Assembly (NCBI GenBank): GCA_013396655.1
Contig: WBMV01002760.1
Location: forward strand, 1-64,000
Source: Campylorhamphus procurvoides
Lineage: Eukaryota > Chordata > Aves > Passeriformes > Dendrocolaptidae
Length of the DNA: 64,000 bases
Reading direction: 5' to 3'
Positions 12,175-24,860 of this stretch are shown in pieces. A model generated the notes under the pieces. That model was not told the DNA's origin and made no database searches. It saw only the letters and a list, made by a program, of their open reading frames with translations. How positions within the stretch are numbered: position 1 is the first letter of the stretch; each line of letters begins with the position of its first letter. The translations under genes were made by a program, and so were the position numbers.

Positions 12175-12955
12175 GAGGAATTTATTTACTCAAGGGTATA
12201 AACCTTAGGCACTTCTCCATGGACACCCCCTTGCTGCAGGGGAGAAGCTTGTGTGCCCTTATGAGGTTACGAGCTGTGCTGGCAGTGGTACATGCCTCCA
12301 GTAGGGTCTCCCATGCCAGTCAGGTCCCAACTGAAGGGTCGGACAAAGTGTGTCCACGGGCAGGATGGGCTGGCTGGCTCCCCAGCAACCATCCTAGGAG
12401 AAGGACAACTCTAACTCCAAACCCAGGCAGATGGAGCTCGCTTAGCCCTGTAAGGCCATCCATCTAAGAGAAGGACACTCTAACCAAACCTGCATCCTGA
12501 GGATTTTGCTCTCACCGTCCAAGCTCACTTGGCCCTGGCAGATGAACCTTAGGAGTAAAGGGTGGGGCCAGTTCTGTGCATGCTGTGCCTCACCTAAAAA
12601 AATCCATTATGCAGGCTCTAGGGATCCTCCCACATTTGCAAAGCCCTGTAGCTACAGGTGAGGGATGAAACGGCAGGTGAGAAGGTGCATTGGAAGCCAC
12701 AGCCTGCATGCAGGTGGTTCAGAACACTGGCCACTCGAGACTGACCTGGAGATGACTGTCTGGTTTGGCAGCATCCTGAATGACCAAGCAGCCTTTTCCA
12801 AGGAGAGCACTGCTTGCTCCACATAGAGAGGGGCCTAGAAAAGGTGGCCTAACCAAAGCTCATCTCCACCCTTCACCCAGTTGGCTTGCCGTGGCCAATG
12901 GTCATCTTCTTTGCGGTCATACGAAAACTAAGCCAAAAAGACAAAGGCATATTCC
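12175..12955 (-). mobile_element. GC-rich block, possible retrocopy or unidentified repeat
   Basis: This is an abrupt island of GC-rich sequence in AT-rich DNA, ending at the poly-T run on its left. It contains an imperfect internal duplication: 'ctaggagaaggacaactctaa' at about 12394 and 'ctaagagaaggacactctaac' at about 12464, followed by related 'gctcgcttagccctg' and 'gctcacttggccctgg' segments. Short open frames on both strands are unrecognised. A minus-strand element or mRNA-derived copy with a poly-A tail fits the left edge. An RTE-type LINE or ERV remnant is also possible. The identity is unresolved, and the right edge near 12955 is judged by composition only. Confidence 0.4.
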
Positions 12956-13741
12956 TGCCTCCAAAGGTGCAATTGCTTTTCTCATTGTTTTGTTTTCTCC
13001 AGACATCTGTCTTCCTTATTCTTCAGGATTATTCTGGTTCTATTGCCTAAAATTGGAGAAAAGAACTTTCCAGACAATATTAGTATAGATAAAATAGAGA
13101 GCAGGTCCTTCAATGGAAGCCCTTTTAGGTGCAACAAAATACATAAGTGCAAGATATAATGTAAAGCTTTTACAAATTTATAATACTACTTAATTATCAT
13201 ATCTAATGGATACATCCAACTTGAAAATTGTCTGCCCCCAAATTCTCCCTGGGTCTGCCCCTTTGGAGCTCCTCCAAGGGATTTGGGCCTTTTATCTTGC
13301 TTTGACTACAATCATATCTATCAGGTGCATGTGCCCCAAACAAGGTGTCCTGCTGAAATCTTTTTCCTTGAAAAGAACATTAAACAGAATTTCAAGAATA
13401 TGGCACAAACGTTGAGAAAGAGGTTTAGTACCTATTCTAAAGTGATAGAAACTATTATCAAAATCTACAAATATATGAGAATCTTAAGGATTTTAAGGTA
13501 TTAGTGCAGTCAGCCAACTCCCCACCTGCTCAATCTCACACATATTATTACATTTTCCTGTACTCTATTTATACAACCAGAGGTTTCCCTTGTATCCTTT
13601 GGGATTGTGGCTATTTAAAATATATTTATGCTTAGCTGTTACAAAATGAGTAGTATTGCACAATAGTTAGTGGTTACAATGTTATTGTAATGTTACAAAG
13701 TGATTACTTAATCAGAGTTCTTAGATTTTAGTCAAACACCT
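12956..13741. other. AT-rich stretch without a gene
   Basis: No gene or recognisable repeat is seen. Confidence 0.55.
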
Positions 13742-13835
13742 GTTGGGTTTTGCGGGGTTTTTTTTGATTTTGGTTTTGGGTTTTTTTGTTGTTTGATTTT
13801 GTTTTTGGGTTTTTTTTTTCTTTTTAGTGTCCTTT
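13742..13835. repeat. G/T-only low-complexity tract
   Basis: T runs are interrupted by GGG and GGGG words, with almost no A or C. Several G-runs are present, but the spacers are too long for a convincing short-loop quadruplex. Confidence 0.75.
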
Positions 13836-16800
13836 TGTTTTGTCAGATCAATAAACTTTTGCTTTGGCTACAATCGCCTGCTTCATGATCTTTGACATCT
13901 GTTTCATATTTGTGTGTTTGCTGTATCAGTTTCTATGTCTAACTTATTACAATTTACATTTCTGGAGCAGACTGTCAGTCAAAAATTGTGTGTACAGTGA
14001 CTGTTAAAGTAATGCAATCCAAGTGTTCCCTATACTTCTGATATTGGTAGTTATATAGCAAATAAAACCTTTAACCTCATAAAAATCTATTGATTCCAAG
14101 TTTTGTACTTGATTATCTCATTTTGTTTAATGTTTTCAAAAAATTTTAATCTCCCTCATGTTTTCCTTCTTTCAGTGATTGAGAATCCATTCCTACTATG
14201 AAAAGAGAGGCTCAATTTTATTTCAGTCAAGTCTGAAGGATAGAACATGGAAACTCCATGCTTTGCTTATTATTTGGGTTATTTCATACCTAAGTCTTCT
14301 AACAGTCTTTGATCTTACTAGTGTAATATTCTTGCAGTATATTGGTGATACGATGAAACAGAATCACCTAATTTAAAATAAGTGGCTCCCAATGCACAGG
14401 TAATTGGGTCTAAATAATTTCAGACCCACTAACACCTTGCAGCTACATCTATCAAAATGACTCAAGAGACTTACACAGAGTACTGACTAAAACCAAACTC
14501 TTCTAGTGCACTAGTTAACGGTACTCTCAGGAAAAAAAAAAAAAAAAAGATTGCTAGAATGTGTCACTTATGTCTCATCATTAATCAAGGATATGCAGGT
14601 TTATTAATTAAATAGCACATAAAATGTAATCCCTTTAAGGAAGAAGAAATGAAGTCTGAGCATCATTAAATAAAAAAATGTCCATCACAGAAAAAAAGTA
14701 AACTTTCTTCTTTTTTACCTAATCTGATCTTTCTCAGTTCTTAAACTAAACTAAACTAAACCAACATAACTTCTTAGATCTGTATTATACTTTTCATCTA
14801 GTTCAAGGCTACCTCTTGCCTTTGGAGTACTGACACATTCTTCTGAGTCAGCAAATGTTTGTGCAATTTCATTCTTTTTTATCCTTTTACTCCATGTTTC
14901 TTGTGTCTATAATAACACCTCCTTCATCCTTCACCTGTCATATTATGTTATCTTTTGTCCTTTTTATCACCTTCTGCCTATCTGTGTATTGCAGACTGCT
15001 AATTGCCTCCTTGCCTATCATGCTGTCCTAATTTCTTTTACCTTACTTCTCCACCCTATTTCTTAAACACACTTGTGCGTCCTTCAGTTCTGCCTTCATT
15101 TGAATATTTGTGTTACTGATTTCCCATTCCACCACCTCGAGTTTGGGATTGAAAATAGGCTGAAAAATTTACAAGGATATAGCCAGTGGAAATTCTTGCT
15201 CAACTTAACGACACTATGAATTCATGATATTTCCGGAGTTTTTCTACTGTATTAAAAATATTATTAGTTTTGAAGGCATAAAAGAAAGAAAACTGTATAG
15301 AAAATCCTAACAAGATACAGAGTCTCTTGTGTTATTCAGTTCTACAGAGGACTATGCTATCAGCAGAACACCATCAGCTTTTAAAAAAAGTTTTATGAAA
15401 TCAACTGCATTTGCTTTTTCAATTGAGAATGATTTATATAGTGCATGACACACTAGGTAGCCTACACTAAAAGAAAAACATTGAAACAGAAGAAGATTCT
15501 AGATTCCGAAATCCTAAAAAAACACTTTAGCTACATAAAGGTCATGTTTTTCTTAGACCTGAAGGAAATCTATGGCTCTGCTGCAGTTGATGCCACTAAG
15601 TTTTTGGTAGTAATATGAAGTCAGTAAGGTGAAAAACAAACAAAAAAAACCACACAATGAAAAGCAAAAAATATATTATTCTACTCCCTGATTCAGAAAA
15701 GTTCTTTCACATGTGCCTAGCTCTAGTCATTTAAATGACAGCAATGATTTCAGAGTTTAATATAAGTGTATTTAGGTCTATATCTGAAAAAATAAGTTCA
15801 TGAAAATTCCATCTGGAAACTTGAAATTGTCTTCTGAGCAGGATCTTGATAGACTATGTATGTAAAGAGGAAAAGAAAAGCATATCAACAATACATTTTT
15901 TATGAATTGCTTTGCTGAAAAAGAAGTCACAGACTGTCCATCTTTTATTAGTTGTGGTATTCAGTCAAAGACAATTTACTTTGGTAGATATTAAGGGCCA
16001 TAGAAACGCTGAACTAGTTTGCTTCTGCTGTGGAAGTTAGGAGGGAGAGTATCATCAGCTGTAATATCAAATTTTCCCTAAAAGCTAACTGACTATTTTT
16101 AACTGTGTTCCAAAGGTCTAGCCAATATTAGTAATTGACAGCAAATGAAACCAAAGCTAATGGTTTTGCAAAGTGAACAGTAATTTTTTACTGGAAAGAA
16201 AAAACAAACAAACAAACAAACAAACAAAAAACAAAACCCAAAACTTTTCACTTGGAAAAAGCATGAATTCATGTGTCAGATAAAGCATTTCTCTTGAATA
16301 AAACTAGTAAATGAATATTTTAATTATTTTGCTTGCCTTCCAAAATTTATCATGACTGTATTCAAACTCAGTGGATAAGTTATTTGGACAATACCAATAC
16401 AAAAACTGTTCATGAATACTGTGACTGGTAAGAATACTTGGTTTTGAAAAAACTCTCTCTATGAAAAAGCCTCAGCAGTGTTGCAAATGTTGGTGGACTA
16501 TTATGCCTCTCCAGACAACAGGAACAGATTTGTTCCTAATTGTAGTTTAATAAAGAAGGCTTTTTTTATCCCTATGGAATAAGAAGAAATGAAAGCATGT
16601 GCAATTTTATCTGAGAAAATGGAAACTCTATCATAACTCTGTTATATGGCAAAGTTACTGATAAAATCTAATACAGCTGTTCATAATATCAACCAGTTAC
16701 ACCCTTGCTAGTGTTCTTTCCTCGGCTGGTAAGTGCTTCTCTGTGGCAATTACTGCCTCAGGGAATGTGTACAGCAGTTGTATTCATCAATTAAAAGGCA

Positions 16801-17866
16801 AATCTTACTCATTGAAATACAAATCAGGTCTTTTATATCTATCAAAGACACATAATATAATAAAATTTCTTCAGGGCACATATTATTTCGTGTCCTTCCA
16901 AACTCTCCACCAAACTAATAAACTGTTCCTCCTCAATTTTTAAGGACTACAATAATTCTTTTCAGATTATGTTCAAAACTAGAAAGATCTTCACATGTAT
17001 ATTTAATGAAAAAATTAAAAGCCTTTTTTAAAAAAATATATTTAATTTCTTTTTATGTATAAGGGCAACTACAGTTAACTCTGCTTTCTCTTTCTGTTCT
17101 TTGTATCTCTCTGACAGTACATGGAATTGGAATGCCTCATTATTAACAACTACTGGATGAAAACCTCTGTGCTTGAAAAAGCTTGAAAAAATGAACAAGG
17201 CTATACCTACGTAAACTTAGTACTGTTTCTAGTTTAGATGCTCAAGGTGCAACATCATCGCACTTTTTTTCCCCTAATAGTTTTGAACACATGAAGTTTT
17301 GGAGATTTTTTGGTTGCTTAAAACTTGTACCAAAGACTTCCTGTGTTCTTACAGGTAAGAATTTTTGCAATTACAGCAAAATCTTTTATTTGTCAAGACA
17401 GTTTTAAAATTATGGACAGATGTATTCAAATGTCATCTCTAAATTTTGAGGTTTCTTCTGTATATTTCAAAGCTTCTCACCAATTTGAAAGGACAATAGA
17501 AGTAGGATCTGGGTTTTATTTCTGTTTTACAGGCATCACACATGTTGTTAACTATGTGAGTTAAAATTTCTGTACAACTATTAGTTGCTTTTTATTTTTT
17601 TTTTAAATGTAAGTCTTTCAGCATATTTGTGCAATAGTTGCACCACTATTGAAGTATGTGATGTTATTAGAGCATAGTTTCTGTCTTGAAGAATCTGGGG
17701 TATGAAAGCCTCAGCTTTTCATATTTTATTTTTTTTTTAAGAAAGTAATGTAATTTTATTTTTACTAATTCTATCCTTTGTTTACTATCATGCTCCTGTT
17801 CTGATATGCTGTCCAGAATATAGAGGTTTCTAACACAACTCAGTGATAAAACTCCCATTGGTAGGC
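13836..17866. other. AT-rich stretch without a gene
   Basis: No gene is seen. Simple repeats include poly-A at about 14530-14548, CTAAA repeats near 14743, and a (CAAA)n run at about 16200-16232 within an A/C-only tract. Nothing else is recognisable. Confidence 0.55.
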
Positions 17867-18441
17867 TGTAGGCTGCTGAAAGGGTTTAGCACGCCTAGGG
17901 GTTTCTTTGATTTTTGATTTTTTAATTTTATAGATGTTAGAAATTATTGTAGATCTAATGTACTAGTAAAATAACTTCAGTAGCTGAATGTTTATACTTA
18001 CTAACTCCATCCTATATCAATCCCTTAGAATTCCTTTGGCTGTTTAGTCTCTGTTTCAAGGTAGAATTGCAGAAAAGCGCCATGAAGCCTGTACCACAAG
18101 ATAAAGACAGGGACAGAAGGACTTCCAAATCTGAAGCTTTGGAAGGCCTCCAAGGACCTGATGTGCTGTGAGGAAGACGACGAAGATGAAGGGAGGGTCC
18201 TGAGACCCCAGACCAATTCCTGATGGGGTGTGCCGAGGGTGGAACGGGGCAGGACTCAGGGAAATAACAAAATGGAATTGGATGGACATTATTATAAAAT
18301 CTTGTAACTTAGTTCTAAAGGGGGGATTCCCATGTGAATGTATTCCTGGAGCCGGTGTTGGCTCATTAAAGCTCCTGCTCACTTATCGTATCTCCTACTG
18401 AAGTTGCCTGAGTTTTTTTAACTCGCTCCTTTGAGGCAACA
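17867..18441 (+). mobile_element. Solo-LTR-like element, copy A of inverted pair
   Basis: This region aligns along nearly its whole length with the reverse complement of 30331-30875. Over about 185 bases (from about 18118 to 18303) I count about 23 differences, roughly 87% identity. LTR character is suggested by TG/CA ends, TATAAAA at about 18294 ('attattataaaatcttg') and ATTAAA near 18364 ('cattaaagctcctgctcac'). No flanking internal retroviral sequence is seen, so a solo LTR is likely. I could not find a matching target-site duplication, so the exact ends are approximate. Confidence 0.75.
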
Positions 18442-21096
18442 CAAGCCTGTGATGTAACATTATGGAGGGAGGGTTTGTTATAAGGTAGTTATAAGGTAGG
18501 ACAGAGAATCTATGTCTGTGTCTATGTCTTGACATAGATTCTTATATTATGATGTCTCTTTTTATGTAGAATATCATACATTTTTTTCTATTTGAAACAC
18601 AGTGCATTAATTAAATCTGAGGTATGATTTAACACTACAATAAAAAAGTGCATAACTTATAAATGACAATTGATATACTGCAAACCCATGCAAAGGATTC
18701 TCCAAAAACAAGCAAATATAATTATTGGAGTAAACAGCTATTTAAAAAGCCTAAATTATATTAAGTTTGAAAAATGCACTAAAGATTTAGTGGGTTTGAT
18801 CAATGAAAGTCATATTATTCATTATTGAAATACAGATTCTGAGAACAAGAGTATCCTCAGTGTATTTTGTACAATTTTAGTATTTTTTTTAAACTAAAAG
18901 ACTGAAAATCAAATGTAGGTTACATTTAGAGGACATGCTTAACTTTGTATCACTATATGACAGAATACTAAGTTATGTGGATCCACTTGTTACTTATGAC
19001 ATTTTAGTGTATTTATAAGGTAATATTATGCTTACTTTCTGCTGCCAATGATTTAAATGGAATGAGGATTTCTGGAAATTTATAGAATGTGAGTTTAAGT
19101 CCAGAACTGTACTCAGAAAGCAGTCCTCTAAAAACATTGCTACTTTATTCAGCTTCATAAAATTTTGCTGTTTGATATTCTTCAGATAATTCCTTTCTTT
19201 GTGCCATATTAGAAGATTTAATGAACGTTAGATATATATAGTGTCATTAATATGAAGATTAATAACCAAATACTTTTTAGGAAATGAGTACTAGAAACAG
19301 TTATAAACTAAACCTTAATGATAGAAAAGGAAAGCAACCACCAGAAAAACAGGAAAATAAAGAAAAAGGGGATAATGGCATGAAAAGAGAAACACTAGTT
19401 AAGAAATACTTTGGATTAGTTGATATAATGGTCAGAGCAACTTGTGATTAACTGAAGAAAGAAAAGATGTTAAGAAATTTAGAACTTTCTAATATCTAAG
19501 CATTCAAGGATGCTTAATGATTTTCAGCAGTTCACAAACACTGTGCTCTTTACTGTACTGTTATCTGTTCATGCAAGAGATGGACTTGTACATATACATG
19601 CTGCACCTGTTGCCCAAGGGAGAAAGAGACTGAACCCAGCAGAAAAATCCATCTGTAAATGCATATTCTAGTGATCCATTAGTAATGAGCCTGTTCCATT
19701 CAATAATTTTAACCAAAACAATCAATGTCTGAACAATTTTTTTCTTTAATCTTGACATCTCTCATGGAGCAGCCTCAGGATATTCTGTTGCCTGAATATG
19801 GGCCAAGGTTCTAAGCCAGGTTTTGTTTTCCTACTGTCCATTAAGACTTCAGTTCATTAACTGAAACTAAAGATGTATCAATTTAATTATTAACAAGGGC
19901 TTCAACCATAGGAAGCATATTTTCTGATTTTATAGTAGTCTAAAACACAGTCCAAACATCATGTGATTTTTACATTCATGCAATTAACACTGACAGTATT
20001 CACCAGAGCTCCTAATCCACTGAGTTTTATTTTATATTTCCTATTCAGATCTAAATGCTGTATTTTATAAAGACATGTCTTATCTTTCCAGAGAGTGTGC
20101 CAATTTCTTCAGGAAGTGTGCTTGTAACCAGTGTAAATTTTTGTTTGACTAAAATGCCAATATAAGATGCTGCCATGCTTTTCAGAAATGTGTTACAAAG
20201 ACACTATGTTTCACAGCCTACATCTTTAGTTTCTAAACAGTACTAATAATAATAATTTATATTACAGAAAAACACTTACTGAGGTACCAAATTATGTCTT
20301 CCTTTTTCTACTTCTATTTCATGATGATCATCAGATTCATCCTGCTGTTCAGCCCAGGTGTTGCACCATTTGTAACAGTAGGTTGCAACCCCTTCAGGCT
20401 GGTTCCCTGGGCATCTTCTCATGCAGGAACTTCTAAAGTACTCAGCATTACCCTGCTTCTGTTAATAGTGAAAGCTTCATTGACTTTAGAGAAGCAATGT
20501 CAGGACAGAATTCTGAAATATCCCAGTGAACATGAACTTGATATGAACCTGGCACAATTTTTGATGCAGGTAAATCATCAATAATGGTGAAAAAATATAT
20601 AGTGACTTTCAATTTACAGACCAGTCTTCTGGATTATACAAGAGGGTAAGACTTTCTCATATGTTTTGACCTTATTTCTAATAGTGGGCCATGAATTTGT
20701 TGATTTGTACCACCTGAAACTGTCTGTTACACCTTATAAATAACAGACCTTGGCATACATGATACATGAAGCACACATAATCCAGTAACCATAACCCAGT
20801 ACCTGTCACCACATGCACAGGCCAAGGGCACATATCCTACGTGACCATCCAGGCAGAATGTTAGGCACTCATCTCAGAGCAAAGGCTGCAGCTCCAACTG
20901 GAAAATCTACACTACTATCCATCATATTAGAGTAGTTGTGGCAGTCCAGTGGATTTCCCACTGTCTGGAAAAAGGGAAAAATAATACCTAGTTTTAAAAA
21001 GGGAAAAATGGAAGACTACATGTGGGAGAACAAGGCAGCTATGAGATACAAAAAATGAACTTTCAGAAGTGGACTTAAAAGACGAAGAGACAGAAG
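18442..21096. other. AT-rich stretch without a gene
   Basis: No gene is seen. It contains an 11-base tandem 'ttataaggtag' at about 18478-18499 and a short inverted repeat at 18505-18542, annotated separately. The part at about 20940-21096 may be the 3' end of a retroviral internal region, because it runs into a polypurine tract. Confidence 0.5.
18505..18542. repeat. Inverted repeat, 12-bp perfect arms
   Basis: AGAATCTATGTC at 18505-18516 is exactly repeated in inverse as GACATAGATTCT at 18531-18542, with a 14-base spacer that contains further copies of 'tatgtc'. It could arise by chance from local repetition. Confidence 0.75.
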
Positions 21097-21597
21097 ACAA
21101 AAGGGGGACTGTAGAGCTGCAAATGTTTATGGCAGAAGTTCAGATTAAAACTGGAGTCTGGTAGCTCATGACCATTTCTTGATCTCAAGGACTATTTCAC
21201 CAGTACACAATTGTTCGTAGAAAGCTGTAATCCCCCCTTTTATAGTTTTCCCTATGGTTACTTCCCCATGTACAGCCTTCATGTTGTTCCCCAACATGGT
21301 GGATCCCTTGTTGTTTTATCCCTGGTTCCCCTCCATGTTGTCTTCTTCCCCTTCACAGTTTTCTGCCTTTGCCCTGAACCCTGCTTCCCTATGCGTTCAC
21401 TTTCCCACCTTTGGGGAATTGCCCCAGATTGGTTGTTTGATTGCCTGGTTACACACTCTTCCCCCTTCCCTAAGTTCCAGAACCTTCCCTTGGGACCCTA
21501 TAAAAACCCCTGCTCCATTTGAAAAAATGCTTTTTGTGCCTTCACCCTCAATCTGGTGTGGTGCTGTGTGCGGGAGGTCATTGGTCAGCAGCTCATC
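21097..21597 (+). mobile_element. LTR with preceding polypurine tract
   Basis: A purine run ACAAAAGGGGGAC at 21097-21109 resembles a retroviral polypurine tract. It is followed directly by TGTAG at 21110, a typical LTR start. Downstream is a C/T-rich promoter-like region with CCTATAAAAACCCC at about 21497-21510 as a TATA box, then an R/U5-like segment. The 3' side passes into CR1 sequence near 21598. I see no second LTR and no clear coding remnant. The family is not identified. Confidence 0.5.
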
Positions 21598-22175
21598 AAC
21601 TACAGGCTGCTCAGCCTCTGTGCCTGGAAAGGTCATGAACAAGTCCTCCTGAAAACTATACTAATGCATGTGAAAAATAAGGAGATGGTTGATGGCAGTC
21701 AACATGACTTCACTAAAGGTAAATGGTGCCTCAAAAATCTGGTGGCCTTCTACCACAGGATAACAGCATTGTTAGATAAGGGAAGGACAACTGACTTCAT
21801 CTGCCTATACTTTTGCTAAGCTTTTTACTGTCCTTGTCCCAGAATTAGAGAGACCCAGATTTGCTGAGTGGACCAATCAGTGGATAAGAAATTGGCTGGA
21901 TTGTTGCACTCATGGGTTCCAGGCAGTGGCTCATTGTCCAAGCAGAGACCAGTGACAAGTGACATTCCTCAGTGATCAGTATTGGGTCTGGAGCTCTTTA
22001 ATATCTTTGTCAGTTCCATGTATGATGGGATTCAGTGTACCCTCAGAAAGTCTGCTAACGACACCAAGGTGTGTGCTGCAGCTGGTACACTGAACAGAAG
22101 GGATGCTATCCACAGGGATCTTGACAGGCTTGAGTGGTTAGTCTGTGTAAATCTCATGAAGTTGAAACATGATCT
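21598..22175 (+). pseudogene. CR1 LINE ORF2 fragment (reverse transcriptase, decayed)
   Basis: This is the sense-strand CR1 reverse-transcriptase region. Translated pieces include KTILMHVKNKEMVDGSQHDF, then FTKGKWCLKNLVAFY and ALLDKGRTTDF, which correspond to the CR1 finger/palm region. After a frame break and internal deletions, LELFNIFVSSM and the segment ending RDAIHRDLDRLE follow. The catalytic FADDT box of CR1 reads SANDT here, so the first of the paired aspartates is lost. Stops and frame changes occur at about 21820. Neither the CR1 5' end nor its 3' tail is present. It is a dead fragment. Confidence 0.92.
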
Positions 22176-23324
22176 TTAAAAAGCATTCAGTCATTCAATG
22201 GCTGCATATATATCGTAGTGCCCTACACAATAGAAAAAGATGGACTATTACCCTTACAGTACTGGTGCCACAGCTCTGCCTCAAACTTTTTTCCATAAAT
22301 AGTCATTTATTCATGTTTGTGGTACTTACTTGATACACTTGCAGCATCAAAGAAAAAAAAAAGTTATTAACACTAAGGAATAACTACTATTTCTGATCAT
22401 AATTGTCTATCTTATTCAACTCTTCTGCAATGTCCCTCAAAATACACTTTCTGCTACAATATTGGTAGCCTAATTTTAAATATATGTGATGCCAAAATTA
22501 TTTTGCAGTAGTATTACTAGAAGAGACTTGTGGTTTCTGTGGTTCTGGAAACAGCACATACCACTCAGTGTTGCTGTCTCTACTATGTCTTTGGTTTCCA
22601 TCCAGTCTTTCTCCCAGGCTCTCCTAGTTCAGTGCTTTGAAACACACCTTTGGGGAGCAGAGATGACTATTTTTCATTTTGAATAATAATAGGTATAAAC
22701 TGACATGTGGTGTAGATAGATGAAGTAGTTCTTACCAGCCTAAATTGATGAGACTCATATCGACAATTACGAGTGTTGCAAAAAGTGATGCTTTTAATCA
22801 GCTATGGGAATTGATCAAAAATACTTACAATACTAATGACTACTTACAATGATGATACGTTGTCACTGTCTGTGTATTTTTGGTGCCTTCTAATGGAACT
22901 TTTTTCTTGTGTTTTGACAAAATTCATTGACACATAAAAATTTCTTTCACCTTGTGTTCCACACTGAATTCTTCTGTCACGAAAAAATCTTGGGTTTTAT
23001 TTTGCAATATTATTTCACAGTAAATTAAGCATTATTTGGATATTAATACAGAAGTTATAAAATTTAAGATTAAAAGAAAAGAAAATGAATATTATAAAGA
23101 CATATAACTAAACAACATAGAAAGAATTTTGTAGAACATTGTATCCTGATATATTTAAACCAATCTACTGTTGACATCTGTATGTATCTTTAAAATAAAG
23201 TAAAACACACCATAGCATTGATAATCCACTTTATTCCAAACTTACATGCCTGGATCTAATTGATAAGCCTCTTTATTCCAACTGTACATGCCTGGGTCAG
23301 AACAGACATGAGTAGGAAGCAGGG
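22176..23324. other. AT-rich stretch without a gene
   Basis: No gene or recognisable element is seen. Confidence 0.55.
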
Positions 23325-23416
23325 TATATATGTTTTTTTGTTTTGTTTTGTTTTGCTTTGGGTTTTTGGTTGGTTGGTTGGTGTGTTTGTTTGTTTGTTT
23401 GTTTGTTTGTTTGTTT
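23325..23416. repeat. G/T-only tract: (TTTTG)n, (GGTT)n and (GTTT)n
   Basis: TTTTG units, then four GGTT units, then about eight GTTT units follow one another. The tract is almost free of A and C on this strand. Confidence 0.9.
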
Positions 23417-23719
23417 TCCCAGAGTCATATTACTGTAAATCCTGTAGCCTATCAATATGAACAGAAAAAGTATTTAGGTGAGTGGAGATAAATGGTGGCT
23501 GTCTTCTGAGTTCACAGTAGGTCTTGTTTTCTAGATATGTGCTGTCACAGTATGATTGGAAAAAGTAGTCTAGTTTTTAAGAGAATGAGTGCCTTGCATA
23601 GTTATTTCACATGTGGAACTTAGAAAGGCCATCCTACAGCAAAGATCATGGTGTGAAGAGCCTGAAAACTGATGGTGCATAGCTGTATGTGTATATATGA
23701 GTTAAACATTGCCCTTCAA

Positions 23720-24135
23720 TGAGATCACTGTGACTAAAAGTGCTGACAGTTGCCTCGTGTTATGAGGGTGTCTCTGCATATCTGGACTGCCTAGGCCCAG
23801 CACACTGGGAACTGCAGGGACACCCCAGCAAAGTGGCAGGGTGGGAGCCAGGGACTGTCCAACCACCAGTAACAGGAGCTGCCCCTAGACCCATGCACTG
23901 GGCACCTCCCTGGGGATGGGAATTGGCCAAGACTGAGCTGCCATGTGGGTTCATGCATGGCTCTGGCTCTGGGGGGTCCATGGCTGGATAGGGTGGGGCT
24001 GTGTGAGGATGGATACCAGGGCTACTGCACCGTCACTGCCTCAGGGGCTGTTGGTCCTGTACGAAGGCTGAAATGTGGTCCTGGGCCCTGACCAGAGCCA
24101 TGGTGTGGGGCCAGGCAAGATGGGTGCCCTCAAAG
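23720..24135. other. GC-rich anonymous block
   Basis: This island of GC-rich sequence has overlapping open frames of 73-83 codons on opposite strands. The translations are rich in G, P and W and match nothing I know. Open frames in both directions are expected from base composition. It is possibly an ERV-derived remnant. Confidence 0.35.
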
Positions 24136-24860
24136 ACTTGCTCTGATAAAAATAACCTTGAAAAATGTGGAAAAATATAACGAAACATGATAATTCCTTA
24201 CTAGCAAAGGACCAGGACATAATACAAGAGCATCTGTAGAGAAAATATGTTCTCCTTAACACCAGGATTATACTGTAGTTTGTTCTCTTAACATCTGACA
24301 ATATGATTTTTTCCCAAGTCTTTAATCCAATAAAATTTATTTAATTCACTCAGAATTTCTCAGGCTTTGTACTATCTTTGTGTATTTATAACAAGGTTAG
24401 GTCCTCATGAAATAGAACTAGCTCCTCTAAAACAAAGATCAACAAGCAGTCAGACCAAAGACTTTGTCTGGGTTTGATTCATCTTCCACTCATTATACTT
24501 GTTTTCCAAAGTGTTTTCTGGCTTTCCTATTATAGGATTATAATCTGTTGCATGATCTTAAGTTTGAAAGGTCTGATTAGACCTCATGACAAATGTTTGT
24601 TACATGATCAAATTAAAGCCATTACAATTTTTAAAAATACGTAAAAACTGTTGCATATATATTTTCTACTTGTGTGCTGAGACTTGAATTTGAGGCTGAG
24701 GGAGCTAAGATAGTTTCACAAGAGTTTATGTAACCCAAACTGCCATGATAAAAAGTAATCATGCTATAGATCAGAGATTTTTTTTTGGTGGTGTTGTAGT
24801 AAAAATTGACTAAGATGCGTTATAGTCCGGATTTGTATCTTACTGGGTTGGTTGTTTGTT
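24136..24860. other. AT-rich stretch without a gene
   Basis: This separates two GC-rich blocks. Nothing is recognised. Confidence 0.5.

Noticed and set aside
18025..18382. Minus-strand frames, one with a run of serines
   Set aside because: They are antisense to the solo LTR at 17867-18441. The serine run reflects the 'gaagacgacgaagatgaag' stretch, and the inverted copy at 30331 does not preserve the frame.
21254..21652. The longest open frame (132 codons) as a gene
   Set aside because: It crosses the LTR and the LTR/CR1 junction in the wrong frame for most of its length. Only its last few codons coincide with the CR1 frame, and base composition explains the lack of stops.
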